Assembly (NCBI GenBank): GCA_949299755.1 | Contig: CASGBA010000001.1 | Coordinates: 1 to 64,000, forward strand | Source of the DNA: an uncultured Treponema sp. | Lineage (GTDB): Bacteria > Spirochaetota > Spirochaetia > Treponematales > Treponemataceae | Direction: 5' to 3' | DNA: 64,000 nt | Shown here: positions 52,888 through 61,123 of the stretch, in pieces | Layout of the letters: each line of letters begins with the position of its first letter | How positions within the stretch are numbered: the first letter of the stretch is position 1 | Program-made: the position numbers and the translations under genes | Notes under the pieces: model-generated | Databases searched by the model: none | What the model was told of the DNA's origin: nothing | What the model saw: the letters and a program-made list of their open reading frames with translations, nothing else

Positions 52888-52897
52888 GGATTATTTT
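52869..52897 (+). promoter_or_regulatory. Leaderless-type promoter of the PerR gene, nested in the terminator
   Basis: Perfect TTGACA (52869-52874), 17-bp spacer, TATTTT (52892-52897), then 7 bases to ATG 52905. The -35 is in the terminator loop and the spacer is its U-tract. Confidence 0.7.
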
Positions 52898-52904
52898 ATC
52901 AGTA

Positions 52905-53375
52905 ATGATTCTTAATAAGCAGGAACAAACAAAATCACGCCTCACTAAACAGAGGGCGGCAATGTTGGCCCTTCTCCGGTCCACAAAAGAACACCCTTCC
53001 GCCGTCTGGTTGTATGACAAAATGAAGGAGACCTTTCCCTCCATCAGCCTGGGAACAGTGTACAGGAATCTGACGGTATTGGCCCGGCAGGGTGAAATAA
53101 GTATCCTGCACAGCGGAAACGGATTTGACCGTTTTGACGGCGATACATCAAACCATAGCCACATTACCTGTACCATTTGCGGAAATGTAAAGGATGTATC
53201 CATCCCCTTTCCGGAGGAAGACACGTCAGAAAAATCCGCTGAAAAGGAAAGTGGATACAGGATACTTTCCCACAGGTTGAATTTTTACGGAATATGCCCC
53301 GAATGCCTGCGGAACCAGGAAACCGCGGCAGAAAAGGGAGCACATAGGGAGCCAAAAGAACCGGAAAATCCGTGA
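52905..53375 (+). CDS. perR: Fur-family regulator, PerR-like
   Basis: A 156-residue metal-dependent repressor. Residues 1-80 form the winged helix (LTKQRAAMLALL, HPSAVWLYDKM, ISLGTVYRNLTVLARQGEI), followed by the metal-site NHSHITCTICGNV and the structural zinc pair in CPECL. The first CxxC (CTIC) and second CxxC (CPEC) form the Zn site; HSH is in the regulatory site. Position beside rubrerythrin and hemerythrin supports peroxide sensing, but Fur or Zur is not excluded. The frame reaches to a TTG at 52869 that is the -35 itself, so ATG 52905 is chosen. The C-terminal 20 residues are charged and extend past the family. Confidence 0.85.
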   Translation: MILNKQEQTKSRLTKQRAAMLALLRSTKEHPSAVWLYDKMKETFPSISLGTVYRNLTVLARQGEISILHSGNGFDRFDGDTSNHSHITCTICGNVKDVSIPFPEEDTSEKSAEKESGYRILSHRLNFYGICPECLRNQETAAEKGAHREPKEPENP

Positions 53376-53388
53376 TTCCGGCGCCCGG

Positions 53389-53405
53389 CGTATGCGGAGC
53401 ATACG
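53389..53405. promoter_or_regulatory. Palindrome between perR and rubrerythrin
   Basis: CGTATGC-GGA-GCATACG is a perfect 7-bp inverted repeat 14 bases after the perR stop. It may be an operator for rubrerythrin or a weak terminator. It does not match the canonical PerR box TTATAAT-N-ATTATAA. Confidence 0.45.
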
Positions 53406-53432
53406 TATTTCATTCAAAACAAGGAGTATACT

Positions 53433-54008
53433 ATGAAATCATTGAAAGGAACCCAGACAGAAAAAAACATTATGGCTGCGTTCATTGGTGAATCCCAGGC
53501 ACGCAACAAATACACATTCTGGGCAAGCAAGGCTAAAGAGGAAGGTTACGTGCAAATCCAGCTGGCTTTTCTTGAAACAGCAGATCAGGAAAAAGAACAC
53601 GCAAAGAGACTTTTCAAATTCCTTGAAGGCGGAGAAGTTTCCCAGGAAATCAGTGCCGGTGCCGGAATCATCGGCGACACAAAGGAAAATCTCCGTCAGG
53701 CTGCCGCAGGGGAAAACCATGAATGGGAACATATGTATCCCGATTTCGCAAAAGTAGCCCGGGAAGAAGGATTTGACGCCATAGCCACCGTCATGGAAAA
53801 CATCGCCATCGCTGAAAAACAGCACGCAAAACGCTATGAAGCTTTCCTCCGCCACCTTGAAAACGGTGACATGTGGGTTCAGGATACGCCCACCACATGG
53901 AGATGTTTGAATTGCGGTTTCATCTATGTGGGCAAAGAAGCGCCAACGTCCTGCCCGGCTTGCGCCCATCCCCAGGCTTATTTTGAACGCCTGGCTGAAA
54001 ACTGGTAA
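53433..54008 (+). CDS. rbr: Rubrerythrin
   Basis: A 191-residue peroxide-reducing diiron protein. Residues 1-145 form the four-helix bundle with the iron ligands in AAFIGESQARNKY, ETADQEKEHAKR, NHEWEHMYPDF and NIAIAEKQHAKRY. Residues 155-191 are a rubredoxin-like FeS4 centre (CLNCGFIYVG ... CPACAHP). The start follows AAGGAG (53421-53426). A strong terminator follows. No promoter is obvious, so it may be cotranscribed with perR. Confidence 0.96.
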   Translation: MKSLKGTQTEKNIMAAFIGESQARNKYTFWASKAKEEGYVQIQLAFLETADQEKEHAKRLFKFLEGGEVSQEISAGAGIIGDTKENLRQAAAGENHEWEHMYPDFAKVAREEGFDAIATVMENIAIAEKQHAKRYEAFLRHLENGDMWVQDTPTTWRCLNCGFIYVGKEAPTSCPACAHPQAYFERLAENW

Positions 54009-54028
54009 AAACACCTGTAAGGCAACGG

Positions 54029-54068
54029 AAAGCTGTTCCAGGGGATGAACTCCGGAACAGCTTTTTTT
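54029..54068 (+). terminator. Terminator of rubrerythrin
   Basis: AGCTGTTCC (54031-54039) pairs with GGAACAGCT (54054-54062), followed by a run of seven T. Confidence 0.9.
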
Positions 54069-54138
54069 ATTTAAAAGTTTTCCAGCCGGACACTTTTTTA
54101 TAGCACCTTTTGGAAATAAAGGTTATACTTCATACATT

Positions 54139-55443
54139 ATGATATTCAATCCTGAGCAAGAATGCATGAATGAAGAAATGCGGGAAGCAATCCAGCTTGC
54201 CCGCCTTAGAAATTTGGTGGAACGGGTTTATGCCGCCGTTCCTTTTTACAAAAAAAGATTTGATGAAAAAGGAGTATCTGTCTCGGACATAACATCCCTC
54301 AAAGACATTGAAAAACTTCCTTTTACCACAAAGGACGATTTAAGGGACACTTACCCTTACGGTCTCCTGGCTGTTCCCCATGAAGAAATAAAGGAAATAC
54401 ATATGTCCAGCGGAACGACAGGAATTCCCGTTGTGGACGCTTACACCCAGAAAGATCTGGATGACTGGGCAGAGGGGATGGCGAGAACCCTGAATGCCGC
54501 CGGAGCAGACAGAAATGCGGTTGTGCAAAACGCATACGGATACGGGCTTTTTACCGGCGGTGCCGGGGTTCATTTCGGTGCCGGTAAAATCGGAGCAACA
54601 ATCATCCCCATATCCTCCGGTAACACCCAAAAACAGCTTATGCTCATGAGGGATTTCAAAACCACTCTTTTTACTTGCACGCCATCCTATGCCATGTATA
54701 TGGCGGAACAAGCCAATGAAATGGGGATAGATCCAAAATCCCTGGGGGTCTCTGCAGGATGCTTCGGTGCGGAACCCTGGTCCGAGAATATGCGCCGGGA
54801 AATAGAAAAAAGCTGGGGCATAAAAGCTTACGACATATACGGATTGACTGAAATAACAGGACCTGGCGTCGCCTTTGAATGTGAATACCAGAACGGGATG
54901 CACGTGAATGAAGATATGTGGTATCCGGAAATAATAAATCCCGAAACCCTTAAACCGGTTCCTGACGGGGAAAAAGGGGAACTCGTGATAACAACGATAA
55001 CAAAAGAAGGTACTCCCCTAATAAGATACAGGACAAGGGACATCACCTATATTTTCAAGGAAAAATGCAAATGCGGCAGAACGACCCGCAGAATACACAG
55101 GCTATTCGGCAGAACCGATGACCTTTTGATTATCCGCGGTGTCAACGTATTCCCCTCTCAAATCGAAAACGCCCTTATCGGAATACAGGGGGTTGAACCC
55201 AATTACCTCATCATTGTTGACAGAAATGCGGAAACCCATTTGGACGAAGCAGAATTGCAGGTTGAAGTCAGCGAAAACACTTTCTCCGATGAAACAAAAA
55301 ATCTGGAAACCCTGCGTAACGTCATTAGCGCCACACTGAAAAGCAAGCTGGGAATCACCATGAAGATAAAGCTGGTGGAACCGAAAACCATAGAACGCTC
55401 CACCGGGAAAGCCAAACGGGTTATTGACAACCGGAAAATATAA
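54139..55443 (+). CDS. Phenylacetate-CoA ligase family protein (PaaK-like)
   Basis: A 434-residue adenylate-forming enzyme activating an aryl or related acid to its CoA thioester. The AMP/ATP loop is [11 protein letters not shown] (about residues 90-100), followed by [15 protein letters not shown], the lid hinge RTRDITYI and the C-terminal [12 protein letters not shown]. Such ligases with an ACT-domain partner occur next to indolepyruvate oxidoreductase (iorAB) genes in anaerobes, turning amino-acid-derived acids into CoA esters for ATP; here no ior gene is in view. TATACT lies nine bases before the ATG, with a poor -35. Confidence 0.9.
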   Translation: MIFNPEQECMNEEMREAIQLARLRNLVERVYAAVPFYKKRFDEKGVSVSDITSLKDIEKLPFTTKDDLRDTYPYGLLAVPHEEIKEIHMSSGTTGIPVVDAYTQKDLDDWAEGMARTLNAAGADRNAVVQNAYGYGLFTGGAGVHFGAGKIGATIIPISSGNTQKQLMLMRDFKTTLFTCTPSYAMYMAEQANEMGIDPKSLGVSAGCFGAEPWSENMRREIEKSWGIKAYDIYGLTEITGPGVAFECEYQNGMHVNEDMWYPEIINPETLKPVPDGEKGELVITTITKEGTPLIRYRTRDITYIFKEKCKCGRTTRRIHRLFGRTDDLLIIRGVNVFPSQIENALIGIQGVEPNYLIIVDRNAETHLDEAELQVEVSENTFSDETKNLETLRNVISATLKSKLGITMKIKLVEPKTIERSTGKAKRVIDNRKI

Positions 55444-55458
55444 CAAAAGGGGGAATAT

Positions 55459-55875
55459 ATGAAAATCCAGCAGATATCGATTTTTCTTGAAAACGCGGCC
55501 GGAAGGATGGCGGAAGTAACACGGGTATTAAAAGACGGAGGAATAAACCTGCGGGCAATAATGATTGCGGATACAGCTGACTTCGGAATACTCAGGATAA
55601 TAACCGACAATCCCGAAAAGACTATGCAAATTCTACACGATGCGAACTTCACGATTAAAACCACTGCGGTTTTGGCGGTAACTGTCCGGGACAAGGTTGG
55701 AAGTCTCGCGGATGTTTTAACCCTTTTTGAAAAAAACGGCATCAACATTGAATATCTTTATGCTGCCCTCAATATAAAAGGGGAAACAGCTGTTATAATA
55801 TTCAAAGTGGAAGATGTTGAAAAAGGTTTGAAGGTTGTGGAGGAAAACAACCTCAGCTCAGAGCCGGGATTCTAA
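55459..55875 (+). CDS. Tandem ACT-domain protein
   Basis: A 138-residue protein made of two ACT domains: residues 3-65 (QISIFLENAAGRMAEVTRVL, INLRAIMIADTADFGILRI) and 70-135 (VLAVTVRDKVGSLADVLTLF, GINIEYLYAALNI). ACT pairs bind amino acids as effectors. Its place 15 bases after the ligase suggests amino-acid control of that enzyme. GGGGG precedes the ATG. A bidirectional terminator follows. Confidence 0.9.
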   Translation: MKIQQISIFLENAAGRMAEVTRVLKDGGINLRAIMIADTADFGILRIITDNPEKTMQILHDANFTIKTTAVLAVTVRDKVGSLADVLTLFEKNGINIEYLYAALNIKGETAVIIFKVEDVEKGLKVVEENNLSSEPGF

Positions 55876-55891
55876 ATTAACCTATGACAAG

Positions 55892-55925
55892 AAAAAAGGG
55901 GAACCAGTTTCAGGTTCCCCTTTTT
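55892..55925. terminator. Bidirectional terminator after the ACT gene
   Basis: GGGGAACC (55898-55905) pairs with GGTTCCCC (55913-55920), flanked by A6 and T5. It can end the plus-strand ligase-ACT and the minus-strand membrane protein transcripts. Confidence 0.92.
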
Positions 55926-56710
55926 CAATTTTTCCAGGGCATGAAAAAACTCTTTAAGCTGCGGTGCCCAACGTTTTCTGATTCATCAGCAAGTATTTCC
56001 CGCCATGGTATTTTAACCCGGACAGGATTACCGCCTGATTCCTTTTCCTTTTCTTCAAGCCAGTCATATTTGAACATACGGAGCCTCAGGGCTCCCTGAT
56101 GCGCAATTAAAATGGAACTCCATCCTGGAACAATGAATCCAAGAAAAAAGGAAACAGCGGTAAGAAACAGGGAATAAAAAAAGAGAAAAACTGAAAAACC
56201 AGGATTATCAAAAAAAAGAATGAAGGATTTTTTTACGCAGGTTTTAAAATCCTTGTTAAGCCTGTAATAAACCGGCAGGAACCACTGGAAAGACACAAAA
56301 ACCACAAAGCCGCTCCAAAAAAGGATCCCGCCCAAAACATATCCGTAAAGGGTTTTAAAACTGAAATAAAAGGGAATGGAAATAAATAAAACCAATCCGA
56401 TTACCACAATCAAAAAGGAAAATAAAAGCCCTGTTTTCCACGATTCCCGTAAGGCTTCAATAAAATCCCGGAAACCTACACTTCTATAGTCGGCGACCTG
56501 ACCGAAAACGCAGGACATAGCGGTCAAAATTATGCCGTCCAAAATCAAAAAAAACACAATAACACATATTTTCAGTATAGTATCAGGAACAAATGAAGAA
56601 AGGAACATTCCCAATACTCCCAAAATTGTGACCGTGAAATTAAATACCAGGGAAAAAATCAAGTTATCCCAGGTTTCATAAAAAGCTTTCCTGAAAAATA
56701 ATCCTATCAT
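55925..56710 (-). CDS. Multi-helix membrane protein of unknown function
   Basis: A 261-residue inner-membrane protein with five to six hydrophobic helices, hydrophobic stretches at about residues 17-40, 45-65, 93-118, 125-145 and 170-200. The C-terminal 50 residues are polar and charged (WLEEKEKESGG). It resembles small DUF624/YesL-like membrane proteins in topology but no signature was recognised. It overlaps the lysS stop by four bases (ATGA), so it is cotranscribed with lysS. Confidence 0.7.
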   Translation of the reverse strand: MIGLFFRKAFYETWDNLIFSLVFNFTVTILGVLGMFLSSFVPDTILKICVIVFFLILDGIILTAMSCVFGQVADYRSVGFRDFIEALRESWKTGLLFSFLIVVIGLVLFISIPFYFSFKTLYGYVLGGILFWSGFVVFVSFQWFLPVYYRLNKDFKTCVKKSFILFFDNPGFSVFLFFYSLFLTAVSFFLGFIVPGWSSILIAHQGALRLRMFKYDWLEEKEKESGGNPVRVKIPWREILADESENVGHRSLKSFFMPWKN

Positions 56711-58344
56711 GGCTTTACGGTATAATATGAGAAAATTTCCTCCAACCTGGTTTTACCTATGGTTTTGAAGAAATTTGCCAGCCTCGGTCCCTGATCTTTC
56801 CCAATTAAAACCCTGTAAACCACGACAAAAAGATCTTTGGGAGTCACACCACATATTTCCGCCGCGGAATAAATCAAGGTGGATAATTCCTTTTCATCCA
56901 CAGTGTCAACCTGTGGAACAACGGTTTCAAGAAGGCAGGATACAATCCTGGAATCCGAATCGGAAAGGCTCAGTTCATCCATGGAAGCGGTTTGCGCAGG
57001 TTTGCGCAAAGAAAACCGGAATTCCTCCGGAGCGCATTCGGAAATCCAGTACCAGGCGCATTCAGCCCTTGTCCGCAACCTTTCACGCTGGGAATCCTGC
57101 AACCCGGGAAGGGAGGCCATAACGCCGTCAATGTCCCCACCGTTTATCTGAAGGAGGTTACACAAATGCCGGAAAGGAATTTGGTAAGAAGGAACAGAAG
57201 GTAAATTCCCGGAATCAATCTGGGAAAGCTCCCAGATGCGGCGTTCCTTTTCGTACACGGATTCATTTTTCGCCTTTTCCAGGCCGAAGGCTATCCGCTC
57301 GGTTTTATCATAATCCTCATAAATTTTAATCACATCAAGATCAAAACTGATTACAAATTCAGTGTTCGGTCTTGTCCCCGCAAAAAGGTATCTGACCACT
57401 TCCGGCTGGTAAACCCGGAGCACGTCATTTAAATCAATAACCTTTCCTTTGGAAGACGACATCTTTCCCGGAGTTCCCTTAATGCCGATAAAATCATACC
57501 TGAAGGAAACGGGAGCCTGCCAATTGTATATTTCCTTGGCCACCAGTTTCGCGGTATCAAAGGATCCGCCCTGGGAATGGTGGTCTTTTCCGGCAGGCTC
57601 GAAAACAACCTGCTCCCTGCCCCAGCGCATGGGCCAATCCACACGCCAGCCCAGCTTGATTCCTTTTAAAGTCCGGATATCTGCAGACTCTTTATGACCG
57701 CAGGAACAGGAGTAAGAAACAGTCCATTCCCCATCCCAGGATTCTATTTCGGTTGTATCTTTGTTACAAACAGGACAGAAAATTGACACAGGCCAATATT
57801 CCTCTCCCGCGGGAATTTTATGCTGTTCATCCCGGAAATAATTCAGGCATTCCTTTATCTTTTCCCGGTTATCCAAGGCTGTTTTTATTCCTTCAGCATA
57901 CATCCCGCTGCGGTACCGTTCCGCCTGGTATAAAAACTCGGGATGAATGCCGACAACGGGAAGCACGCTTTCCACATCCACCTCATGATGGCGTGCATAA
58001 CTGGAATCCCGCCCGGTTGTGTCAGGAACCATTGTTATCGGAAACCGGAGGTATTTCTCCAGTGTATCCGGATCAGGCATGTTTGCAGGAACTTTCCGGA
58101 AAACATCATAATCATCCCAAGAATAAATAAAACGCACATTCACGCCCCGTTGACGGAGCGCCCTGACCACTAAATCAACGGAAATTATTTCCCTGAAATT
58201 CCCTATATGTACGGTACCTGAGGGGGTTATCCCGGAAGCACAGGTAAAAACCTCACGCCTGCCACCGTCTTCAAGGGTTCCCCTCTCCCGTATAATCCTT
58301 TCAGCGGTTTGATCCGCCCAATGTGATAAATTCTGCTCGCTCAT
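56707..58344 (-). CDS. lysS: Lysyl-tRNA synthetase, class I
   Basis: A 545-residue class I LysRS, the archaeal-type enzyme used by spirochaetes and a few other bacteria in place of class II LysS. HIGH appears as SGTVHIGNFREI (about residues 43-54) and KMSKS as GKMSSSKGKVI (about residues 290-300). The zinc-binding four-cysteine element FCPVCNKDTT ... SCSCGHKE lies near 185-220. The C-terminal anticodon region carries ISECAPEEFRF. ATG 58344 is set by the promoter geometry; an ORF to 58380 overlaps the promoter. Confidence 0.95.
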   Translation of the reverse strand: MSEQNLSHWADQTAERIIRERGTLEDGGRREVFTCASGITPSGTVHIGNFREIISVDLVVRALRQRGVNVRFIYSWDDYDVFRKVPANMPDPDTLEKYLRFPITMVPDTTGRDSSYARHHEVDVESVLPVVGIHPEFLYQAERYRSGMYAEGIKTALDNREKIKECLNYFRDEQHKIPAGEEYWPVSIFCPVCNKDTTEIESWDGEWTVSYSCSCGHKESADIRTLKGIKLGWRVDWPMRWGREQVVFEPAGKDHHSQGGSFDTAKLVAKEIYNWQAPVSFRYDFIGIKGTPGKMSSSKGKVIDLNDVLRVYQPEVVRYLFAGTRPNTEFVISFDLDVIKIYEDYDKTERIAFGLEKAKNESVYEKERRIWELSQIDSGNLPSVPSYQIPFRHLCNLLQINGGDIDGVMASLPGLQDSQRERLRTRAECAWYWISECAPEEFRFSLRKPAQTASMDELSLSDSDSRIVSCLLETVVPQVDTVDEKELSTLIYSAAEICGVTPKDLFVVVYRVLIGKDQGPRLANFFKTIGKTRLEEIFSYYTVKP

Positions 58345-58353
58345 ACTCCGGTA

Positions 58354-58382
58354 AGTATAGCTGATTAAAGCAATTAACACAA
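58354..58382 (-). promoter_or_regulatory. Near-leaderless promoter of lysS
   Basis: On the minus strand TTGTGT (58377-58382), 17-bp spacer, TATACT (58354-58359), then 9 bases to ATG 58344. A GGAG is present but lies two bases before the ATG, partly at the expected transcript start, so it is not a normal ribosome site. Confidence 0.7.
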
Positions 58383-58393
58383 CACGGGCACTA

Positions 58394-58422
58394 TTGCTTT
58401 AACATCCGATACAGTATATGTT
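58394..58422 (+). promoter_or_regulatory. Leaderless-type promoter of the COG2509 gene
   Basis: TTGCTT (58394-58399), 17-bp spacer, TATGTT (58417-58422), then 6 bases to ATG 58429. Confidence 0.68.
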
Positions 58423-58428
58423 TTTCCA

Positions 58429-60012
58429 ATGATCACACGCATCACCCTAACCGTGAAACCGGGCACTGAAACAAACAAAAACTTTCTAACCCATGCGGCC
58501 GCCATGGAATTGAATATAAAGGTTACAGAAATAAATGCGGTGCGTATTCTGAAAAAATCCGTGGATGCCAGACGGAAAAACGTGAAAATCGCATTGAAGT
58601 GCGAAGTGTTTACAGGGATATCCATTCCTGATGAAACAGGGGCAGGTTTTAAGTTATCAGGATGGAAAGAAGCTGATCCTGCCAAACGGGTTGTGATAGT
58701 GGGTTCCGGTCCCGCAGGGCTTTTTGCGGCTCTTCGACTACTTGAAAGCGGAATTACCCCTATTGTTGTGGAACGGGGCGCCGATGCGGACAGCCGAAAA
58801 GAGGATATAGGTGAAATTGCAGGAACCCAGCATATAAATCCTGATTCGAATTATTGTTTCGGCGAGGGAGGTGCCGGAACTTTCTCCGACGGGAAACTTT
58901 ACACCCGTTCAGACAAAAGGGGAAACATAGCCAAAACGGTGGAAATTTTTTGCTACCACGGCGGAAGCTCCGACCTCAGAACTGATTCCCATCCACACAT
59001 AGGTACTGACAAACTACCTTCGATAATAAAGGCTATCCGGGAAACCATAATATCAAAGGGCGGTCAAATTAAATTCCTTACCAAATGCACTTCCCTTCTG
59101 GCAGACAAAAACGGGATATGCGGAATCAGGACACAAACAGGAGAAGAAATCCAAGCGGCGGCGGTTATCCTCGCCTGCGGACATTCAGCGTCGGACACAT
59201 ACAAACTTTTGAGAGAAGCGGCAACAAAAACAGGACGAAAGCCAGAGGAACTGATGTCCCCAAAAACCTTCGCCATGGGGGTACGTATTGAGCATCCGCG
59301 GGATTTGATTGATTCAATCCAGTACCACTGTAATAAACTGCAATTACCCGCGGCGGAATACAGGTTGTCGGCCCAGTGCGGAGGAAGGGGAGTTTATACC
59401 TTCTGTATGTGCCCCGGAGGAATTGTTGTTCCCGCTTCTTCCTGCGATGAGGAAATAGTAGTGAACGGCATGTCACCTTCAGGCCGGAACACAAAATGGT
59501 CAAATTCCGCAATTGTGGTGGAAATAAGGCCGGAGGACATAGGAGCGGGAACGGATCCTGAAAAGGCATTGGCTTTCCAACAAATGCTGGGCTTTGAAAC
59601 AAAAAAACACGGATCAGGGCAACAGGCTCCGGCCCAGAGGCTGACGGACTTTCTGACAGAAAAACTTTCCCCGTCGCTTCCTGAGTCGTCATACACTCCT
59701 GGACTGGTATCATCAATTCTCGGAACATGGATGCCGGGACACATTACATCAAGGTTAAAAGAAGGCTTTGAAATTTTCGGAAAAAAAATGAATGGCTTTA
59801 TTACTTCCGAAGCCCTGTTAATCGCAAGTGAAACAAGAACATCCTCTCCAATAAGGATATTGCGGGATTCTGAAACCCTTGAATCCCCGGCACTGCCTAA
59901 TCTTTATCCTGCCGGGGAAGGTGCAGGTTACTCAGGGGGAATTGTTTCCTCCGCCATGGACGGAGAGAAATGCGCCGCAAAAATTGCCGGAAAATTCTTC
60001 ACCCTTGAGTAA
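58429..60012 (+). CDS. FAD-dependent dehydrogenase of the COG2509 family
   Basis: A 527-residue flavoprotein of unknown substrate. Residues 1-85 form a small N-terminal domain, then the dinucleotide fold RVVIVGSGPAGLFAALRLLE (about residue 85), VVERGADADSRKEDIG, CFGEGGAGTFSDGKLYTR and AAVILACGHSASD. Near the C-terminus LYPAGEGAGYSGGIVSSAMDG is the conserved FAD-binding end. The family is widespread in anaerobes without assigned function. It is divergent from lysS, whose -35 is 11 bases away. Confidence 0.88.
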   Translation: MITRITLTVKPGTETNKNFLTHAAAMELNIKVTEINAVRILKKSVDARRKNVKIALKCEVFTGISIPDETGAGFKLSGWKEADPAKRVVIVGSGPAGLFAALRLLESGITPIVVERGADADSRKEDIGEIAGTQHINPDSNYCFGEGGAGTFSDGKLYTRSDKRGNIAKTVEIFCYHGGSSDLRTDSHPHIGTDKLPSIIKAIRETIISKGGQIKFLTKCTSLLADKNGICGIRTQTGEEIQAAAVILACGHSASDTYKLLREAATKTGRKPEELMSPKTFAMGVRIEHPRDLIDSIQYHCNKLQLPAAEYRLSAQCGGRGVYTFCMCPGGIVVPASSCDEEIVVNGMSPSGRNTKWSNSAIVVEIRPEDIGAGTDPEKALAFQQMLGFETKKHGSGQQAPAQRLTDFLTEKLSPSLPESSYTPGLVSSILGTWMPGHITSRLKEGFEIFGKKMNGFITSEALLIASETRTSSPIRILRDSETLESPALPNLYPAGEGAGYSGGIVSSAMDGEKCAAKIAGKFFTLE

Positions 60013-60056
60013 AGAGACACTTTGGTATAGTGTTATAATATAATCTTGGAGGAAAT

Positions 60057-60662
60057 ATGCATATTGTATGTCTTGATCTTGAAGGTGTTCTTGTCCCGGA
60101 AATTTGGATAGCCTTTGCGGAAGCGGTTGGTATCCCCGATCTGAAAAAAACCACAAGGGATGAACCTGATTATGACAAACTGATGCAGTATAGGCTGGAT
60201 ATCCTTGCAAGGAACAAACTGAAGCTTAACGACATCCAGAAAGTAATCGCTTCATTGAATCCGCTGGAAGGTGCCGCAGAATTTATGACTGCCCTCAGGG
60301 AAAAGACGCAGGTTGTGATTTTATCTGACACATTCAGCCAGTTTGCAAAACCTCTTATGGCAAAACTGAATTGGCCTACCCTTTTTTGCAACGATTTGGT
60401 TATTGGAAGCAGTGGAAGTGTGGAAGGATACAAACTAAGACAAAAAGACGGAAAGAAGAAAGCGGTACAGGCTTTCCACAGCATCAACATGAAGGTTATG
60501 GCTTCCGGAGATTCCTACAACGATTTAAGTATGATACTTGAAGCTGACACAGGAGCACTTTTCCGGGCACCGGAAAGCATCGCCACCCAACACCCGGAAG
60601 TTCCTCTTTTCAATACTTATAGTGAGCTTTTAACTGCGGTGGATAAATTTCTGGAAGAATAA
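60057..60662 (+). CDS. thrH: ThrH: phosphoserine phosphatase / homoserine phosphotransferase
   Basis: A 201-residue HAD-superfamily protein. Motif I is CLDLEGVLVPEIW (catalytic Asp pair), motif II ILSDTFSQF, motif III lysine in LRQKDGKKKA and motif IV MASGDSYNDLSML-type ASGDSYNDLSM. In Pseudomonas ThrH dephosphorylates phosphoserine and can move the phosphate to homoserine. GGAGG sits before ATG 60057 and TATAAT at 60034-60039 may be its -10. A poor -35 leaves the promoter uncertain. Confidence 0.9.
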   Translation: MHIVCLDLEGVLVPEIWIAFAEAVGIPDLKKTTRDEPDYDKLMQYRLDILARNKLKLNDIQKVIASLNPLEGAAEFMTALREKTQVVILSDTFSQFAKPLMAKLNWPTLFCNDLVIGSSGSVEGYKLRQKDGKKKAVQAFHSINMKVMASGDSYNDLSMILEADTGALFRAPESIATQHPEVPLFNTYSELLTAVDKFLEE

Positions 60663-60686
60663 ACTCACTCTCCTGCGGACAGTATC

Positions 60687-61103
60687 TTAATGGTTGCCAC
60701 AACCGGAAGAACCACAGGAACCGGATTTTCCGCCGCCATGATGATGGGAGCACTGGTGGCCTTCACCATGATGGTGGGAACAGTTCCCGGCGGGAGAATC
60801 TTTTAAATCACCGTTGGCAAAAAACATGAGGGCAGCATCCGCTGAACCACTTTGACCGGCAATAACAGTGATACCACCCGAAGACAATGCGTCCCGGGCC
60901 CCCTGCCCTATTCCCCCGCAAACAACCGCATCTACACCCCTAGCTTTCAAGAAATCAAACAAAGCGGCATGACCGCTTTCTCCGGTTGACTCCACACTGG
61001 AGGAAAGAACTTTTTTATCCTTTATTTCGCCAAATAAAAAAGCCGGTGTTTTTCCAAAATGCTGGAAAATTTCCCCGTTATCATATGTAACCGCTACTTT
61101 CAT
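60687..61103 (-). CDS. NifX/NifB-type dinitrogenase iron-molybdenum cofactor biosynthesis protein
   Basis: A 138-residue protein of the NifB/NifX C-terminal family that carries Fe-Mo or related metal clusters. MKVAVTYDNGEIFQHFGKTP is the family start, with GVDAVVCGGIGQGARDAL as the second conserved block. The C-terminus is a metal-binding tail rich in His, Cys and Gly (CSHHHGEGHQCSHHHGGG and SCGSSGCGNH). It follows mrp by 20 bases with AAGGAG. In non-diazotrophs such proteins accompany Mrp-type Fe-S carriers and DUF134; no nif genes are in view. Confidence 0.9.
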   Translation of the reverse strand: MKVAVTYDNGEIFQHFGKTPAFLFGEIKDKKVLSSSVESTGESGHAALFDFLKARGVDAVVCGGIGQGARDALSSGGITVIAGQSGSADAALMFFANGDLKDSPAGNCSHHHGEGHQCSHHHGGGKSGSCGSSGCGNH

Positions 61104-61123
61104 TTTTTCTCCTTAAAACAAAA

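Noticed and set aside
52890-52925. Canonical PerR box at the perR promoter
   Set aside because: Only a short ATCA/TGAT repeat around the start codon is seen, too weak to call against the TTATAAT-N-ATTATAA model.
60001-60039. Promoter TTGAGT-N15-TATAGT for thrH
   Set aside because: Spacer of 15 bp is too short; the TATAAT at 60034 lacks a good -35, so no promoter is listed.
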